Origin: a virus
Direction: 5' to 3' (one strand)
Virus record (IMG/VR): IMGVR_UViG_3300046718_000298
Location: 1-37,920 of that record
DNA length: 37,920 nt
This document shows, piece by piece, positions 5,371-11,609 of the stretch. Position numbers and translations under genes: made by a program. How positions within the stretch are numbered: the first letter of the stretch is position 1; each line of letters begins with the position of its first letter. Below the pieces are notes generated by a model. It was not told where the DNA came from, ran no database searches, and was given only the letters and a program-made list of their open reading frames with translations.

Positions 5371-6286
5371 CCAACTGGAAGCGCGCCGCAAGTATCTGTG
5401 CGCCGGGGATGCACAGCTGATCCTCGATGGCCGCTGGAATCTGCTGTGGCGCATCAAGAAGGGGCTGGAGCAGGAGGCCGACTTCTACGACGGGCTCCAG
5501 TGGTACATCAAGCGCAACGTCTCGCGTGAGCAGATGGACCTGCGCCGGCTGATGGGGCAGTACACCGAGCCGCTGAACCTGGCCTACTGCCAGGAGCGCA
5601 CCGGCCGGCCCGTGACCTACTACAGCGGGAATCCGATGCTGCGGGCGGTATGGAAGGGCCTTCAGGCGGTGACCTACCCCTGTAAGGACGAATTACAGGT
5701 CAGCAAGGATTACCCATTCATGGGCGCACACCTGGACGCGATGACGACCACCGCGCAGGGCGAGCCGATGGTGCTTGACGCCAAGGACATCGCGCGGGCC
5801 AGCGACGACATGATCCAGCTTTACACGCCGGCCGGGACGCACCAGGCGGTCGTCATGGGGGTGGACTGGTGGGGCCTCTCGATCTTCGCCGGCAAGAAGT
5901 GGGAATTGGTCGAGCAGCCTGTGGACCCGCTGTTCCGAGCCCGCCTGATCGCCGCTGAGCGCGAGTTCTACGGGTATCTGGAAAGAGACGAGGAGCCGGC
6001 GGACCAGAACCCGCGCGCCGAGGCACCGAAACCGCGGCCGAGGCTGCGGCAGATACTGCTGGACCAGACCCCAATGGACGAGCGGCCGAACTGGAGCGGC
6101 GAGTTTATGCGCCTCGCTCGCCAATTCGCCGAGACCAAGGGCGCCTCCGACCTGCACGCAATCACCCGCAAGGCGATGACCGAGCTGGTGCCGGACGACG
6201 TGGGACTCTGCGCCGTGGGGCTGGTGCGCTTCAAGCGCGATGGCCGGGGCGTCACGATCGCAATGGAGAAGACCGATGACTGTTGA
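5348..6286 (+). CDS. YqaJ-type phage recombination exonuclease
   Basis: This is a 312-aa protein with a PD-(D/E)XK nuclease domain of the YqaJ/lambda-exonuclease type, which resects double-strand DNA ends so that a single-strand annealing protein can act. Motifs in order are the N-terminal AGDAQLILDG (19-28), YTEPLNLAYCQERTGRPV with Glu74 (72-89), GAHLDAM with Asp130 (126-132), VLDAKD with Asp144 and Lys146 (142-147), and HQAVVMGVDWWGLSIF, the usual helix and strand after the active site. The C-terminal 100 residues, after a charged linker (residues about 215-240), are extra and unassigned. The partner is the ERF protein about 2 kb downstream. Confidence 0.85.
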   Translation: MDLGLTADQLEARRKYLCAGDAQLILDGRWNLLWRIKKGLEQEADFYDGLQWYIKRNVSREQMDLRRLMGQYTEPLNLAYCQERTGRPVTYYSGNPMLRAVWKGLQAVTYPCKDELQVSKDYPFMGAHLDAMTTTAQGEPMVLDAKDIARASDDMIQLYTPAGTHQAVVMGVDWWGLSIFAGKKWELVEQPVDPLFRARLIAAEREFYGYLERDEEPADQNPRAEAPKPRPRLRQILLDQTPMDERPNWSGEFMRLARQFAETKGASDLHAITRKAMTELVPDDVGLCAVGLVRFKRDGRGVTIAMEKTDDC

Positions 6287-6491
6287 GTGGAAAGACGTGT
6301 CGAGCAGCAACGTGAGCCGGGTCGGCTGGAATGACGAGACGAACGAGCTGCTGGTCGAGTTCGCTTCTGGCTCGGTCTACGCATACCCCGACGCCGGGGA
6401 GAGCGCGTACCAGGATTTGCTGGTCGCCACGTCGCCGGGGAGCTACGTCAGTAGGAACCTGCGGCGGCTGCCGGCGCGGAAGGTGTCGTGA
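6276..6491 (+). CDS. KTSC-domain protein (71 aa)
   Basis: This is a single KTSC domain. The family pattern of SS-N-x-x-VGW early, then a strand with F-A-S-G-S-V-Y-A-Y, then a helix and S-P-G-S-Y-V is all present (SSSNVSRVGWNDET, VEFASGSVYAYPDAG, ATSPGSYVSRNLR). In other proteins this domain is found with RNA-polymerase- or lysyl-tRNA-synthetase-related parts, but its activity is not established; stand-alone copies are common in phages. The start ATG 6276 lies within the exonuclease 3' end; the longer frame back to 6240 is not needed. The TGA overlaps the next ATG. Confidence 0.85.
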   Translation: MTVEWKDVSSSNVSRVGWNDETNELLVEFASGSVYAYPDAGESAYQDLLVATSPGSYVSRNLRRLPARKVS

Positions 6492-6733
6492 TGCCGGCTG
6501 ACCCCAAAGCAACCATCGCGGTTGCGCACAAGGTCGCGTCGGAGCTTTGGGATGCAGGCTTTCGCGACCACGAAGGTATCGGCGTCCTCGCGATGGCGCT
6601 GGGCATTTATTGCGAGGCGCACGAAGACGGGCATCGGGAGTTGAAGCCCTTGCTCGACGGTATGCTGAAGGCCGCGCAGATGGCGTTCGATGCGCTACGC
6701 GACGGCAGAAAGAGGACGCCAGCCAATGTCTGA
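6491..6733 (+). CDS. Unknown helical protein (80 aa)
   Basis: The function is not recognised. The ATG 6491 shares its A with the TGA of the KTSC gene. It is helical and soluble (TIAVAHKVASELWDAGF, GIGVLAMALGIYCEAHEDG, MLKAAQMAFDALRDG), with the look of a small DNA- or protein-binding accessory factor. A 13-codon frame (6726-6767) overlapping its end may couple translation to the membrane protein that follows. Confidence 0.6.
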   Translation: MPADPKATIAVAHKVASELWDAGFRDHEGIGVLAMALGIYCEAHEDGHRELKPLLDGMLKAAQMAFDALRDGRKRTPANV

Positions 6734-6763
6734 CCCTCCCGACACCAGCGACGGAGGCGAGGG

Positions 6764-6913
6764 GTGAATATCGAAAGCAAGATAGATAAAGAGGATGGCA
6801 AACTCCCCGATGCGCTTTCGGGTTTGTTCGGTCACCCCCTCATCCCCTTCTTGCTAGGGATGATTGCGGCATTTGTCATAGTTCTGTTTGAGTTGAGATA
6901 TGGCCGCACTTAG
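6764..6913 (+). CDS. Small single-pass membrane protein, amber-terminated (49 aa, GTG start)
   Basis: The GTG start at 6764 has a GGAGG site at 6753-6757 and overlaps the TGA of a 13-codon leader frame. The product is a charged head (IESKIDKEDGKLPD), then one membrane helix (PLIPFLLGMIAAFVIVLFEL, about residues 26-45) and a short basic end before TAG at 6911-6913. The same frame stays open for 36 more codons behind the TAG, so this may be the truncated or non-suppressed form of a longer protein. Base composition is clearly AT-richer than the flanks. The function is unknown. Confidence 0.5.
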   Translation: MNIESKIDKEDGKLPDALSGLFGHPLIPFLLGMIAAFVIVLFELRYGRT

Positions 6914-7021
6914 TGCGAGCTGCGCACATTACAAGCAAAAGATAAATTAGACGAACGCGATTATCTTGCCTGGAAACGAATGGAAGCGCGTCGGTTAGCT
7001 AAAGCAGAGGAATTGCAATGA
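6914..7021 (+). other. In-frame continuation behind the amber codon (charged coiled tail)
   Basis: These 35 codons plus a stop are in the same frame as the membrane protein at 6764. They encode a strongly charged helical tail (KDKLDERDYLAWKR, RRLAKAEELQ) that ends in TGA overlapping the next gene's ATG, the standard coupling seen through this operon. This suggests the original gene ran 6764-7021 and that the TAG is a nonsense change, a readthrough site or a sequencing error. Confidence 0.5.
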
Positions 7022-7266
7022 GCGAACCTACGAAGGACGCCGAGTCAAACAATGTCCGCGACGATATAGAATATGGGCGTGGCTTGTTAGCTAATACAAA
7101 AATTTATAAAGGGATGGACAACTTATGGTATCCCTTTAACGCACCCGGCGGCCCGTTTAAAGCTCGTGAAGAAGCACTAGCCGCTTATTGGTATAATCGT
7201 GACTTAATCTCTGGGAAAAGTGACAAGAAATCAGACTCCAGATGGGCTATGGGAGCCACCGAATAA
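7018..7266 (+). CDS. Unknown protein (82 aa)
   Basis: The function is not recognised. The ATG 7018 overlaps the TGA at 7019-7021. It is rich in aromatic and charged residues (YKGMDNLWYPFNAPGGPF, AAYWYNRDLIS) and has no membrane segment. It lies in the AT-rich island. Its start region (coding PTKDAE) shares 17 of 18 bases with the start region of the next gene (7027-7044 against 7275-7292). The stop overlaps the next ATG as TAATG. Confidence 0.65.
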   Translation: MSEPTKDAESNNVRDDIEYGRGLLANTKIYKGMDNLWYPFNAPGGPFKAREEALAAYWYNRDLISGKSDKKSDSRWAMGATE

Positions 7267-7640
7267 TGGTCAATCCTATGAAGGACGCCGAGCGGCTGGC
7301 CGCAGCGCGATTGGCTTCAATTCGCATTAGACATTCAGGCAACAGCGAAGATCGAGGCTGTGATTATTGTTTCCTTGTCAAACAAATCGCCCGCCTCACC
7401 CAGGAGCGCGACGACTTTGAGGGCCTCTATAAATCGCAAGCTGCCGAATACAAGTTGGCGCGGGAACGTCTTATAATTCTGGCCGATGAAAATATAAGCT
7501 GCGGAAAAGAGCGCGACGCCGCCCTCGCATCCCTCGCCGCAAAGTCCCAGCACTACGAGGGAATGCTGCGGGAGTTGGAAATGGAGCGCGATACCCTGCG
7601 CCACAAGCTGCACTTCGCCATCGCGACCAGGCGGGGGTAG
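7266..7640 (+). CDS. Unknown coiled-coil protein (124 aa)
   Basis: The function is not recognised. It has a short N-terminal region with a C-x2-C pair (GCDYCFLV), then long heptad-like helices (QIARLTQERDDFEGL, LASLAAKSQHYEGML, LREDLE-type repeats) over roughly residues 40-115, so a dimeric coiled coil is likely. Small phage proteins with this form are common in the early region. The start is ATG 7266 (TAATG overlap); ATG 7278 is an alternative. Confidence 0.65.
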   Translation: MVNPMKDAERLAAARLASIRIRHSGNSEDRGCDYCFLVKQIARLTQERDDFEGLYKSQAAEYKLARERLIILADENISCGKERDAALASLAAKSQHYEGMLRELEMERDTLRHKLHFAIATRRG

Positions 7641-7646
7641 AAGTAG

Positions 7647-7671
7647 ATGACAACCACCCCGCTCGTCCGCG
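7647..7671 (+). repeat. 25-bp direct repeat at gene start, copy 1
   Basis: This is identical to 7820-7844 over 25 bases beginning at the ATG. The upstream sequences of the two genes are unrelated, so the shared part is only the gene start. Confidence 0.9.
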
Positions 7672-7823
7672 CCTATTGGTGTTATTTGGCTGTTCTGCTA
7701 GCCAGCATATCAGCAAGCGCTATAGCCGTTGTGGGACTTTTTTACCTTAAGACGATACTGCGATATCTGGTTTTTGGCCCAATAGCCCTATTGATATTGT
7801 TTTTTGAATGGTTACTCCCATGA
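7647..7823 (+). CDS. Two-helix membrane protein (58 aa)
   Basis: It opens at ATG 7647 and ends in TGA 7821-7823, overlapping the next ATG. It has two hydrophobic segments, YWCYLAVLLASISASAIAVV and LVFGPIALLILFFEWLL, separated by a short basic loop (YLKTILRY), in the size range of small holins or exclusion proteins. Its first 25 bases are identical to the first 25 bases of the next gene, so both proteins begin MTTTPLVR. The remainder is AT-rich. The function is unknown. Confidence 0.6.
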   Translation: MTTTPLVRAYWCYLAVLLASISASAIAVVGLFYLKTILRYLVFGPIALLILFFEWLLP

Positions 7824-7844
7824 CAACCACCCCGCTCGTCCGCG
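7820..7844 (+). repeat. 25-bp direct repeat at gene start, copy 2
   Basis: This is the second copy of the repeat at 7647-7671. Here it begins the 132-aa gene, whose protein family may be the original owner of the sequence. Confidence 0.9.
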
Positions 7845-8218
7845 TCGATGTGATCCGCCACGCCGATCAACGGTACGATACATGTGGCGACTGGCTGATC
7901 GACCATGACGGTCGGATCATTGTGCGCGTCTCCGAACTCGGCGATTGGCGCTTCGAGTTCCTGATCGCGATTCACGAGATGGTCGAGGCCGCGCTGTGCC
8001 ATCACCGCGGCATCAGCGAGGAGGCTGTGACCGCCTTCGACAAGGAGCACGAAGCGAGTGGCGACGAGGGCGAGCCGGGCGAGCATCCCGACGCGCCCTA
8101 CCGCAAGGAGCACGCTTTCGCGACGCTGATCGAGGCGATGGTGGCGCGGGAGTTGGGCGTGGACTGGCCCGAATACGGGGACGCTATCGACGGTTTAACC
8201 TGGGGAGAGAAGACATGA
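7820..8218 (+). CDS. Conserved phage-type unknown protein (132 aa)
   Basis: I recognise the style of a conserved phage protein but cannot name a function. Core features are a strand-rich start (DVIRHADQRYDTCGDWLIDH, IIVRVSEL), then FLIAIHEMVEAALCHHRGI, an acidic segment (EASGDEGEPGEHPDAPYRKEH), and a helix with MVARELGVDW. The HExxE...HH cluster could bind metal but does not match the HExxH zinc-protease motif. The start ATG 7820 forms an ATGA overlap, and the stop overlaps the ERF gene. Confidence 0.7.
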   Translation: MTTTPLVRVDVIRHADQRYDTCGDWLIDHDGRIIVRVSELGDWRFEFLIAIHEMVEAALCHHRGISEEAVTAFDKEHEASGDEGEPGEHPDAPYRKEHAFATLIEAMVARELGVDWPEYGDAIDGLTWGEKT

Positions 8219-9000
8219 GCGACGACTACGACCGCACGACCGGCGAGGTTAGTCCTTCCGGGCTGTCGCACCGATGGAGCGCCCCGGCGAACGAGATATT
8301 CGCGGCACTGGCGAAGGCGCAGGCCGAGATCAAGAACGCGATCAAGGACGCGCAGAACCCGCATTTCCGCAGCCGGTACGCCGATCTAGCCTCGGTCAAG
8401 GAGGCGTGCTGGGCGGCGCTGACGGCGAATGGTATCGCGCCCGTCCAGATGCCGGTCAACATCGGCCAGAACATCGGCGTCGTAACCCTGCTCGGCCATT
8501 CGTCCGGCCAGTGGATCGAGAGCACGATTTACGTCCAGCCGACCAAGTTCGACGCACAGGGCGTCGGCTCGGTCGTGACCTACCTGCGCCGGTACGCGCT
8601 GGCCGCGATGGCAGGGGTGGCTCCGGACGATGACGATGACGACGGCGAGGCGGCGGTCGGCCGCCCGGTCCAGAATATCCCAGCGGCGGCGTCTCGCGGC
8701 CGTACAGCGCCGGAAGCCCGAACGGTGGCCCCAAGCGCCCCGAACGGCCAGGCCAGCGCCGATGAGAGCGCGCGGGAGCGGTGGAAGGAGATCGCCGCCG
8801 CGATCCCGCAACTGATGACGCTGCCCGAGTTGGAGAACCTGCCGAAGTCGCCCAGCTGGGTCGAGTGCCACAAGCTGATCGTCGAGGCCAGCGGCGAGGC
8901 TGCCGCGACGGAGGCGATGGAGGACTTGCGGCGGCGCATCGGGCGGCAGAGCGGCTTATTGAAGATGCAGGCCGACGAAACCGCGCCACTGCCGATCTAA
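8215..9000 (+). CDS. erf: ERF-family single-strand annealing protein
   Basis: This is a 261-aa protein. The ERF domain (about residues 25-150) is recognised by ALAKAQAEIKNAIKDAQNPH, FRSRYADLASVKEAC, NGIAPVQMP, LLGHSSGQWIEST and GSVVTYLRRYAL. ERF proteins bind single-stranded DNA and anneal complementary strands in phage recombination and genome circularisation. Behind the domain comes an acidic patch (DDDDDDGE) and a Pro/Ala linker, then a C-terminal helical domain (RWKEIAAAIPQLMTLPELENL...) that is often seen in ERF and RecT-type proteins as a partner-binding region. It pairs with the YqaJ exonuclease at 5348. Confidence 0.9.
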   Translation: MSDDYDRTTGEVSPSGLSHRWSAPANEIFAALAKAQAEIKNAIKDAQNPHFRSRYADLASVKEACWAALTANGIAPVQMPVNIGQNIGVVTLLGHSSGQWIESTIYVQPTKFDAQGVGSVVTYLRRYALAAMAGVAPDDDDDDGEAAVGRPVQNIPAAASRGRTAPEARTVAPSAPNGQASADESARERWKEIAAAIPQLMTLPELENLPKSPSWVECHKLIVEASGEAAATEAMEDLRRRIGRQSGLLKMQADETAPLPI

Positions 9001-9010
9001 GGAGGCGAGC

Positions 9011-9355
9011 ATGACAGAGCCGAAATGGACGCCGGGGCCTTGGCACGCATCCCAAACCTACCCGCCGGGCGATTGGTGCATCCATGCGCGGGGCATCCCC
9101 TGGCAGCTTGCTTATCTCCGAGGCCATTCAGAAATAGACTGGCCGCTTGAAGCCAACGCCCGTCTGATCGCCGCCGCGCCGGAGCTTTACGCGGGTTTGG
9201 TTGAGCTGCTTGATGAGACTGAGGCCGGATTGATCGCCAGCGCGTCGTCGCGTTCGGGCCGTGACGACGATGATTTCCGCGAGGAATTCCCGGACGACTA
9301 TGAGCGTTGCAAACGACTGCGTGCCGTCCTCGCCAAGGCGCGGGGTGAGCCATGA
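9011..9355 (+). CDS. WTPGPW-type phage protein (114 aa)
   Basis: This is a protein of a widespread phage/prophage type that starts with KWTPGPWHA, has one small beta domain, and then EANARLIAAAPELYAGLVELL. The activity is unknown. A good GGAGG site (9001-9005) precedes ATG 9011. The C-terminal half is helical and acidic (DDDDFREEFPDDYE). It follows the ERF gene directly, as such proteins often follow recombination genes. The stop overlaps the next ATG. Confidence 0.75.
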   Translation: MTEPKWTPGPWHASQTYPPGDWCIHARGIPWQLAYLRGHSEIDWPLEANARLIAAAPELYAGLVELLDETEAGLIASASSRSGRDDDDFREEFPDDYERCKRLRAVLAKARGEP

Positions 9356-9780
9356 CCGAGCAAACCATGCGCGTCTGGGCGGTGACGCTTTCCTTTGCCG
9401 GCGGCGGACCGCTGATCCTCAACACGCTGGCGGCACCGAGCGCGGAGGCCGCTGCCGCCATGACCATGCTGGGGGTGTGCCGCATGGAGGTTCCGACGCA
9501 GGAGCTGCAAGGCGTCGGCTGCGTCGAGATGCCGGCGGACTGGCTGCGCTGGGCGCTTAAGACCATCGAGACCGGCGAGCCGCGCAAGGCTCCCGTCGTC
9601 TCGCTGGTGCCGAGCGAGAGACCGCCAGGCAATAGCGATAACACGGGGCTGCAACCCGCTGCGGGCTGCCCGGTACACGGGTGGCTCTCTCCCGGGTGTC
9701 CCGATTGCGCCCGCGCTTTCAGCGAACAGGCCCAAGCGCGAATATATGGGATGACAGCCGATCCTGCGGACCCGGCGTAG
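9352..9780 (+). CDS. Unknown protein with C-terminal Cys/His cluster (142 aa)
   Basis: The function is not recognised. The N-terminal domain is a strand-helix mix (VWAVTLSFAGGGPLIL, AAAAMTMLGVCRME). After a proline-rich linker comes a compact metal-binding motif, CPVHGWLSPGCPDCARAF (residues about 107-124), resembling a short treble-clef or zinc knuckle. The start is in an ATGA overlap. Nucleic-acid binding is possible. Confidence 0.6.
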   Translation: MTEQTMRVWAVTLSFAGGGPLILNTLAAPSAEAAAAMTMLGVCRMEVPTQELQGVGCVEMPADWLRWALKTIETGEPRKAPVVSLVPSERPPGNSDNTGLQPAAGCPVHGWLSPGCPDCARAFSEQAQARIYGMTADPADPA

Positions 9781-9783
9781 CGC

Positions 9784-10314
9784 ATGGCGAACTTTGCCCC
9801 CGTGACCTACCTCGACCCGTTCGAGGTCGCGGCCTCGCTGCGCACCCGCTGGGGCTCGTTCCGCCGGCAGGAAGACGGCATGTCCCTGCTGCCGGTGCGC
9901 GGCGCGCCGGAGAACGCCGACGATCCCGACGACGAGGCGGGCTTTGGCTTCTACAAGCGCGCCGGGGTCAGGAGCGGCAAGTGGCCTGAGATGAAGACGC
10001 TGCTCGACCGCATCGAGCGGCTTGGCGAAGGGCAGGAGTTCGGCCGGGTCTGGCTCGAACTCTACCCTGCCGGATATCGCGGCCGGTGGGAGCTCGATGA
10101 CAGCGCCTACGGCACCCGGTTCTCGCGGGCCTACCTGGCGCTGCGGTGGAACCCGCAGGCGACGCTGTTCGCCGGGACGGAGTGGCAGGTGTTGACGCCG
10201 GGGTGGGTCACGCTGGTCAACCACCGCGCCCCGCGCTCGGCGCTTAACGGGGGCGAGTGGGATGCGGTGGCCCTGGTGATCGACGGACGGAAACGGGAGG
10301 CGGCAGAGTGCTAG
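9784..10314 (+). CDS. Unknown; resembles a degenerate Asp/Asn-hydroxylase-like DSBH protein (176 aa)
   Basis: The second half (ELYPAGYRGRWELDD, FSRAYLALRWNPQATLF, WQVLTPGWVTLVNHRAPRSA, WDAVALVID) follows the order of the double-stranded beta-helix of aspartyl/asparaginyl beta-hydroxylases, in which HxD, a strand pair, and a distal His followed by an R-S-A-x-N segment coordinate iron. Here the first metal site is W-E-L-D rather than H-x-D, so iron binding and 2-oxoglutarate chemistry are doubtful. The assignment is a fold guess. It is the last rightward gene; its TAG shares bases with the stop of the convergent ligase gene. Confidence 0.45.
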   Translation: MANFAPVTYLDPFEVAASLRTRWGSFRRQEDGMSLLPVRGAPENADDPDDEAGFGFYKRAGVRSGKWPEMKTLLDRIERLGEGQEFGRVWLELYPAGYRGRWELDDSAYGTRFSRAYLALRWNPQATLFAGTEWQVLTPGWVTLVNHRAPRSALNGGEWDAVALVIDGRKREAAEC

Positions 10315-11609
10315 GCGTAGCGCATCCCGGTCGCGTAGCCGTTGGCCTGTAGCTTGTCCAGCTGCGACCGGAGCCGCGAGCCAATGTCATTCCTAAAGAA
10401 CGGACTCGCCGGGATCGTGAGCCGGTCCAACACGCGATACGCTTTGGTGCGGGCCTCGACGACGCTCTCCCCGGTGCCTGTCGAGACCAGCGTGTACGAG
10501 CCCGCCGTCATCAGCGTCGGCTCACCGTCCCACTGGCCGCGCTGCGCCATGCAGAAATGCAGGTTGTCCTCGATACCGGGGGTAACGCCCCAGATCGGCG
10601 CGCCGACCGTTTCCTCGGTATTCTCCCGGTACGGGTACGGCGGCAGCGCCATGACGACGCCGACCGCAATCTCGTTCAACGCCCGGCTCTTGGGCGGCTT
10701 CCCTGCCGCGAGCCCGGCCAGAAACTCGATGGGATCGCCGCGATGAAGTGCCAGTTCAAGGTTGAAGGCAGGGTAGCCAAAGCGACAGGTGAACTCCAGG
10801 GGCCAAGGATTACCATCGTCATCGACGATACAGTTGACATCGACATTGCCGACGTACCCCAGAGATACGAGGCGGTCCTCGAACGGGCTCAAGACTTTTT
10901 CAGCCAGTTTGGACTTGGTGACGAGCCGCATCACCGTGCCCGCTTCACCGCAGTTGGGACCAACGCCGCCGGCGAAGAGTCGCTTCTCCTCGAAATTCTC
11001 CTCCCACCCCGAAGCGAAGCCGCCGGGGCCGATCCAGCCGCCGACCGCGAACTCGACGCCCTTGACTAAATCCTGGAGGATGAAGCCTTGCGGAAACACC
11101 TTCCCTTGCCGCTTCCACCGTTGGAGCCGCCAGACGGCCTCGCGCGGGGTCTTGGCGACGAACGACAGGCTTTTGTCTGTTACATCGCCACAGGGCTTGA
11201 TGGCGCACCCGTCCTCACGCTCTGCGGCAAGACGGATAGCCTCGTCATAATTGGTGCATTGCCGATACGGTGGGACCGGGATACCGGCGCGCTTGAACTC
11301 TTGCATCCCGACGAGGCGGTTAAGCTCCCACTCTCCTACGAGGCCGGGGGCGCCGATGACGGGGATGCCCTCCGCTTTAAGCTGGTCAAACTCGCGCTGA
11401 GCGTACCCGAGGCTTCCCAGGATGACGAGATCGACCCGGCGCGCGAGTGAGCGCCAGTCCGGCACCCGGTCCACAAGGCCGCGGCCGACCGGGCACTTCT
11501 GGGCGTCAAAATCACGGCACCAGTATTTGATATCGTGGCCATGCTTCTTGCCTCGGATCGCTAGATCGAGCAGACCATCGGCGTGGGGCTCGACAATGAG
11601 TGCCCTCAC
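10311..11609 (-). CDS. PurD-like ATP-grasp ligase (GAR synthetase type)
   Basis: This is a 432-aa protein that follows bacterial phosphoribosylamine-glycine ligase (PurD) from end to end. It has an N-terminal Rossmann-like domain (RALIVEPHADGLLDLAIRG, VDLVILGSLGYA), ATP-grasp lysine CAIKPCGDV (135-143), FILQDLVKGVEFAVG (176-190), EEKRLFAGGVGPNCGEAGT (207-225, the counterpart of the D-x-K-R...G-P-N-x-G-G loop), LEFTCRFGYP (271-280, the N-x-R-F-G-D-P loop), and a C-terminal SYTLVSTGTGESVVEARTKA with FFRNDIGSRL. In bacteria the enzyme joins glycine to phosphoribosylamine in purine synthesis. The start is GTG 11609 in a GTGA overlap with the ejection protein; the frame upstream to 11864 is a shadow. 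It is the last late gene. A tailored small-molecule or DNA-base modification role is possible. Confidence 0.85.
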   Translation of the reverse strand: MRALIVEPHADGLLDLAIRGKKHGHDIKYWCRDFDAQKCPVGRGLVDRVPDWRSLARRVDLVILGSLGYAQREFDQLKAEGIPVIGAPGLVGEWELNRLVGMQEFKRAGIPVPPYRQCTNYDEAIRLAAEREDGCAIKPCGDVTDKSLSFVAKTPREAVWRLQRWKRQGKVFPQGFILQDLVKGVEFAVGGWIGPGGFASGWEENFEEKRLFAGGVGPNCGEAGTVMRLVTKSKLAEKVLSPFEDRLVSLGYVGNVDVNCIVDDDGNPWPLEFTCRFGYPAFNLELALHRGDPIEFLAGLAAGKPPKSRALNEIAVGVVMALPPYPYRENTEETVGAPIWGVTPGIEDNLHFCMAQRGQWDGEPTLMTAGSYTLVSTGTGESVVEARTKAYRVLDRLTIPASPFFRNDIGSRLRSQLDKLQANGYATGMRYA

